Shown here piece after piece: positions 58,580-64,000 of a stretch of 64,000 nucleotides of DNA. The stretch's first letter is position 1. Each line of letters opens with the position of its first letter. The stretch comes from Allacma fusca (lineage: Eukaryota > Arthropoda > Collembola > Symphypleona > Sminthuridae), in contig OX359247.1 of the NCBI GenBank assembly GCA_947179485.1, forward strand, positions 35,502,801-35,566,800, given 5' to 3'. The position numbers and the translations under genes are program-made. Below the pieces are notes generated by a model. The model saw only the letters and a list, made by a program, of their open reading frames with translations. It did not search any database and was not told the origin of the DNA.

Positions 58580-59513
58580 GTTGCGTTTGCTTCGCTGTGA
58601 TTAATGTCACAGTTGCTCGCTAAATAAATTTTTCGAGGGGAAATTTATGTAAATCACAATAATTTATTCAGATATTTTGATGTGCCTATTTAAGCAAGTA
58701 AAGAAGTAAAATATAACATGTCTTTTGTCTTCTACGGTGTGGTTCTGTATAAACTAAATAGCATTTAAATTTAAATTTAATTATGTAATAACTAATAATT
58801 TCTCTACTTCTCTAGTCGTTTCAATTAGAGAACTAAGGTTTTGAAATATAACTATGTGCTCCTACATTTAACATGTTTCTTAAACCTAGGGAAAATGTTT
58901 TGAAATTTAGATTCCATAATGGAGTTTCTGTTATAATGTAGACAAGGGGCTTGTAATCTTTCTTACTCTAAGCTTCATCGTTGTGTAGTAGTTATGGTTG
59001 TCATCCTTATGTACATGCCATGTTGAAGCATAGCGGTTCATTTCTTTATTTCATTTATGCAAAAAAATGCTTTACAATAAAAATAAAAATAAAATTCTTT
59101 TTAACATTTCTTTTTTGTTGACTTGGGCAGGCTTAAGTTATAGTAACCAAGTGTTCAACTTAATTCTGTCCAGGTCAGCATAAAATAATGCCATTTAAGA
59201 ATACAAGAGGTAAAAAAAAAAGAACAGAAATACCGCAATGCTAAACGAGTTACCAACAAGCTGCTATGTTGCATCTTGGAATGTGTATGGTTAATTCGAA
59301 TAAACTACCACTTGCTTATTATGTATGCAGTATTCATTTGAATATTTAGTACAGTGTGGTTACTACGATCAGTCATCACCCTTTAACCAAAACGATTAAA
59401 TTCAAACTTTGGGTAAATCGTCCCTGTCCATCAACTCATGTCAGACGATAGACCGGTACTACCTTGACGACGGTACTGGCAAGTGCTACTTATGTACGTA
59501 GGTAGGTTATTAT
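58580..59513. other. Intergenic, no gene seen
   Basis: AT-rich sequence upstream of the coiled-coil gene, expected to hold its promoter. No coding or RNA-gene feature recognised before the MITE starting at 59514. Confidence 0.5.
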
Positions 59514-60165
59514 TATAGCTCCTTATTGAGTGATTACCTTGCGGAACCGTACTCGAACTCGTACTCGAAATCGAAGCATCGAGTATGGACTCCAATCCAA
59601 GGTACTCGTACTCGCCACATATACGAGTACTCAGGAAAATACTTGAAATAAGCGACCGAGTTCCAGTTCAGAACCCGAACTTGTTTCATACTCGCGAGTA
59701 CGGAACTGTAAATACCGAAATCCCGTACTCGTACTCGTGCCGTGACTCGAGTCTTCATACTCGAGTATTTAATAATAACAAGACCACAATTGAACAGTGA
59801 TTTTGTTTAGATTTAGAGTCGTGACTGGTGGATACAACGATTTTTTGTGATAATTTCATATTAGCGCCTTCGTCTCTTTACTGGAAATTCAAAAGTTTGC
59901 AACACTTGTGTGCACGTGTACGCGTACTCGTATATTGAGCATGTGGTACTCGAACTCGAACTCGATAACCCTTATGAGTATTTTTATTGGACTCGTACTC
60001 GGTTGATACTCGTACTCGTAAGTATGTGAAAAATCGTTACCCGTACTCGAAACCCATTTCAAGTATCGAGTATTCACAAAAATTTGACCGTACTCGACTC
60101 GAACTCGTACTCGTACTCGATACTCGCCGGTATACTCGAACTCGATAAGGAGCTATAGTTATTAT
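59506..60165. mobile_element. MITE filled with TACTCG repeats
   Basis: Element 59514-60157 (644 bp). The ends TATAGCTCCTTAT(T/C)GAGT are inverted repeats, flanked by the exact 8-bp direct repeat GTTATTAT (59506-59513, 60158-60165). The interior is dominated by TACTCG/CGAGTA and GAACTCG variants on both strands, punctuated by less repetitive stretches (about 59760-59910). No transposase. The 8-bp duplication suggests hAT-type mobilisation. Short frames in the array are artefacts. Confidence 0.85.
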
Positions 60166-60828
60166 CCACATATATTGTACATGTGAAGAGGTACTGTACT
60201 AACTTACTACCGTCAATAAATTATTGTAGGCAGGAAAAAACATGGTAATAATTTTTGGAAATAATATTATCGTGTTTTGCAATTTTATTTACAACCCGAA
60301 AGTTTTAGTCGTAACGCATCACCAAAGACTTTTCTCAGCCATATTTTACTGCAGTAATAAATTATTTTAAAATGTCATTGTAATTTATTCAGTCATGTCA
60401 TCGTCACAGTCGAAATCGAGCAAGTGTCCCCGGTAAAAAATGGCAGAATCGAAACACCTATTGTGATTGTGAATGCATTTGTCCGTATGATGGCTGACAG
60501 ATCACACAGCAGCCTGTAATGTCCATGTACAATATCCTACAAATATTTTTTTACATTTTTTACGAAGATATTACTAGGTGAACGTAACAAGTATGGTGAT
60601 TAACAATAAAATAATTCACGCCAGTAGTGGCAGTTGCATTTAAACAATCATTTTTGGAGCAAAAATCTGTCACCCTCCGTGTCCATAGCTCTTGTTATGT
60701 TAGGCTACAATGAAATAAAATATAAATATTAAAATGATAACAAAACATAAATAAGTGTTGTACAGAGACAGAGGCGCGTCATAGCTTCAACAGAGTTTAA
60801 CTTTGAAATCCAATGTGCTGGAAACATT
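60166..60828. other. Intergenic, no gene seen
   Basis: AT-rich sequence between the MITE and the 3' end of the peroxidase gene; it should include the peroxidase 3' UTR. Nothing else recognised. Confidence 0.5.
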
Positions 60829-63658
60829 TTATGACGACTGCCAGTAAGATAAGTCCAATCTTGGAATATCTCGGGTGTTGCAGCTCAAAACAGGGTTGCT
60901 GCAAGATAAAAAATTATGGTAACATTTATAAGTATGAAGTACTTATAAAACACCGGATAGATGGAACACTGCAATACTTGAATACATAATTATGTACAGT
61001 ATGATTATGTTTGATCCTTATATTAAATAACTCGTTATGCACGTACTAAGACTGTTGTGGCGACAGGAACGCAAAAGGTTGAATGGTTTGTAGGTCGTCA
61101 CTATTGTCACACAGAATCCTGGCAAAGCTCGCCTTTCGAATTTGTTTCAGTTGCTCTAAAATAGATGTTGTAGGTTAATTATCATGCATATCTTAATTAG
61201 CTTAACTGCAAAATAGTTTACTGTTCTTGATAAAATTCTAAATTAGAAAAATCCTTCAAAATTGTTGTCCTTGTACTCACGTGCAGAAAATGAGGATTGC
61301 GAAGGTCCGTTGTCATAAGCGAATCTATCGCCCTTCCTAGCTCTAGCGAATTGATCGCCTATAATGCATGTGAAAGTGGGACCCAGCAGGGCTCCTGGTA
61401 ACGGCGATTCCAGAATTCCTCCTACGAATAAATCCACGTCGTCGACATGTCTGTAGTACCCTTTTAATTTAGAAATGACCTGGAAAAATGAGATACATAG
61501 TCATCTATAGAATATTTTTTACTTAATTTGGATATCAATGGATTTTGTGAATAATAAAAAATTACATCCGAAGAAATCCAATCACTAAAGTCTTCGAAGC
61601 GTGTTGCTCGATTTAATCTACAAAGATCTCGGTAGGCATTATAGCCCGGGACGCCGTGATCCCGCGCTCGTTGTATATTCAGCGCTATTAAATCCATTCC
61701 GAAAGGTTTATTTTCTTCTTGAAATAGTCGGTTAGTAACTTCAGAAGTGATGAACCTATCAAAGCCCTGGATGTTTTCATTTGATAGCGCCCGAATCATG
61801 TTGTCCACCATCCGCTGTTCCCGTATACGGAAGGGGCGGTTGAAGTGTTCATGTATTACTAATTCGTCCTCTAACTGTCCAGCGCTATTTAAGATCCTAC
61901 ATGTCGTGATTAAAAACACAAAAAGTACAATTTGACAACGAATTTATATATGTATGGTAACATTTTAAAAATACATATGCGTATCTGTCTGTAGTGATCC
62001 ATGCTCAACAACAGTTCAATGCTCGACATTTCAGGTCATTAAAAACGTTTTGAACCGAGGTTAAACTTGGGACGTAAACGTAATGAAGATCACAATAATT
62101 GACTCACTGTAATAAACCTTGAATTAAAGTATGGCCCATTCTGAAAGCAGCAGCAGCAAAAGCATTGGAAACCCCGGGGTCAATGCTTGGATCATATCCC
62201 TGATAGTAACCCTGAGCCTGGGGTGAAATCCCATAAACCTCCATATAATTTGTACCTACAATGATCGGTAGCCATTCATTGTAAATAATATGTTGGTATT
62301 CCGCATTCAGAATTCTCCTAGACTCCGTATACAGTTGCTCATCGCTCCAAAAAGGATTCAGTTCTTTAAGGGCCTCTGCAATTCTATTGTGCTCTCGGAA
62401 CCAAATAAGATGAGTTGTGGTCAGTCCTATCATCTCATTCACACGGAGGTCACCTGCATTGAAGCAGAACCGACCTTTATCCGGCTCGGTACATTCGTCC
62501 CCCGGTTTATTTTGAAAAGGTAACATTCCTTTTTTTCCGTACTTTCCCGGAAGAAAGTGATCAGATTTGAGTTTCCCATCCCGAAATTCTCTCAGCTCTT
62601 GATGGTCCTCCAAATTTGAGCCATAGACGTTGGAGTTGTCTAAATAAGATGTAATTTGGTTGAGTTGGTCAGCGTAACCTAAACTACAATCCGATCTTGG
62701 GCCTACCATCGATCTCACAAAATTCATGCATCTTTGGCGAAACGCACGATAGAATCCGTCGTTAGATGGAATTTCAATAGGAGTACACTGTGGGTGCGAC
62801 AGCATCCTGGGAAGGAAATCTCCATCTGGTGTGCAGCATTCGATTCCGGAACCATTAGAGTAACGGAACACGGGTACGTGAGACAGGTCATGGTCCAGAA
62901 ATTGACCGAACTGCATTACCCAAAGAGAATAGAGTCGGTTCGGCGAGTCTACATCTTGATTGAACGATGAACTGATAAGCCGAGCACTTGGTAGCTCACT
63001 GCCATCTCTTGCCACTCGGGGTGACCAGATACCTTAATTAAAATAGTTCTCTAGTAAATTACCAGTAAGAATATTTCTTACTTCTAAATTTTGACCGATC
63101 AGGCAAAATACATCGGAAATCTCAAATATTGATTGACGCCAAACTAACCATCAGCGTACTGCGGTCTAATCAGCCTTATCAAAGGCGTAAAGGCAGTTCC
63201 CATAGCTGGGTCTTGTAAGTTGTTGCAAGAACCGTCAAGTGTCCTGAAGGTCCTGGATGCCTTGCGACATCTGGCGGGAGCCGGACATTGGTTACCAATG
63301 GAGCTTCCAAAAACGTTGAGATTCTTTAGCCGTAATCCAATATCATTGTCGCTTGTCGCGATTCGTTGTCCCACATTGTTCTTAAGCTGCTTTGTGGATT
63401 CTATCAGATTCAGCCCGAGTTGGGATAACTCTATGGCTCTCTTCGAAGTCTGGAAAAATAGAAGATGGCCGTAAGACGAAGTGCCTCGCTTCACCGCAAG
63501 GTTTCGCTCTAGCAGTCGAGACTCGATGGAGTTGTAATTATCGAAAAAAATCCTGGCACTTCCAATCGAGTCCTCAATGGAGTTTCTGTCTACGTTAGGG
63601 GTAGGGACGGATGCCGCTTGAGCTCCAAAGCGAGAAGAGATAGGAACCGGAGATGACG
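60829..63658 (-). CDS. Animal haem peroxidase (peroxinectin/chorion-peroxidase-like), 5' end outside
   Basis: Secreted-type haem peroxidase of the myeloperoxidase/peroxidasin superfamily, oxidising substrates with hydrogen peroxide. Exons in transcription order: 63658-63149, 63032-62108, 61896-61566, 61479-61281, 61155-61047, 60898-60829, all in phase, over 710 residues in the window. Motifs: YRTFDG-like [12 protein letters not shown], distal-site [30 protein letters not shown], proximal-site [64 protein letters not shown] and C-terminal [10 protein letters not shown] reading that stops at 61046 misses the last exon; a phase 2 donor there joins SY to NPVLSC. A 19-base piece at 64000-63982 ending in a GTATAG donor fits the preceding exon. 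The signal peptide is beyond the window. The ~170-residue N-terminal part is a linker/pro-region. Confidence 0.9.
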
Positions 63659-64000
63659 CTGAGGATTGAAGTAACAAAATATATTTATTCAAGTGAAGCG
63701 TTATTCATCAATTGTATAATAATTATTGTAAATAATTGCTTATAGTAGTATAAACAACGCGCAAAAAGCCGAATAAAGACGCGATTTGGCTTTACTAATA
63801 TTGGTAATTACTATTTGGAATTATTTTGGTAAAAATATTTGTACGACGTTTGGACAACTAGCAGCAAAATGTTTTTATTTCTAACGTCCACATATAATTT
63901 TGCATTCTATAAAGGTGTGATTTTTTAAAATACCAAATACAAATTTGCAGAGAAATTACGTGTGTCTAAGCATTACTATACCTGAACTTGCCGTTAATGT
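63659..64000. other. Intron of the peroxidase gene at the window edge
   Basis: AT-rich sequence read as intron between the 63658 acceptor and a probable short upstream exon at 63982-64000, which ends TTCAG before GTATAG on the minus strand and keeps phase with the next exon. Confidence 0.5.

Overview
The window is a stretch of an animal nuclear genome, most likely an arthropod and possibly a springtail-like hexapod (lineage is inference only). It is AT-rich. Genes have several exons, GT-AG introns and AATAAA signals, and there are many short repeats and small DNA transposons. No bacterial gene organisation is visible. I rebuilt gene models by hand from splice sites and reading-frame phase; exon coordinates are given in each entry. 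Assignments rest on remembered family motifs, since no search could be run.

Layout. 80-367 (+): last exon of a small secreted six-cysteine (CS-alpha-beta, defensin-like) peptide, whose complete paralogue lies at 32921-33566. 2409-6527 (+): complete 11-exon CYP4-type cytochrome P450. 7807-9529 (+): two-exon carotenoid-oxygenase-family gene with part of the iron site missing. 10014-12090 (-): F-box/leucine-rich-repeat gene. 13449-14130 (-): LAMTOR4-like Ragulator subunit with a Gly/Ser/Asn-rich insertion. 14131-23451: about 9 kb without a convincing gene, holding degenerate repeats. 23452-28917 (+): eight-exon Tret1-like sugar transporter, with a possible small secreted-protein ORF antisense in its long intron. 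28918-32759: no gene seen. 34798-38430 (-): second F-box/LRR-type gene.

39375-56642 holds a cluster of four related genes: A 39375-41293 (+), B 45716-47564 (+), C 48149-49142 (-, truncated) and D 52134-56642 (+). They share intron positions and phases around a beta-rich, MATH-like segment and, except C, a helical BTB/BACK-like tail. The cluster also holds a putative multi-pass membrane protein (41793-42905, -), a perfect 111-nt inverted repeat, a 1.24-kb hAT-like element with an exact 8-bp target duplication, and small MITEs whose bodies are tandem repeats. 56932-58579 (-) is a coiled-coil protein, 59514-60157 another repeat-filled MITE, and 60829-63658 (-) an animal haem peroxidase running off the right edge.

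The genes do not form one pathway. P450, carotenoid oxygenase, peroxidase and sugar transporter are metabolic or redox proteins; LAMTOR4 belongs to lysosomal mTORC1 signalling; the F-box genes and perhaps the A-D cluster suggest ubiquitin-ligase adaptors; the cysteine-rich peptides suggest secreted defence factors.
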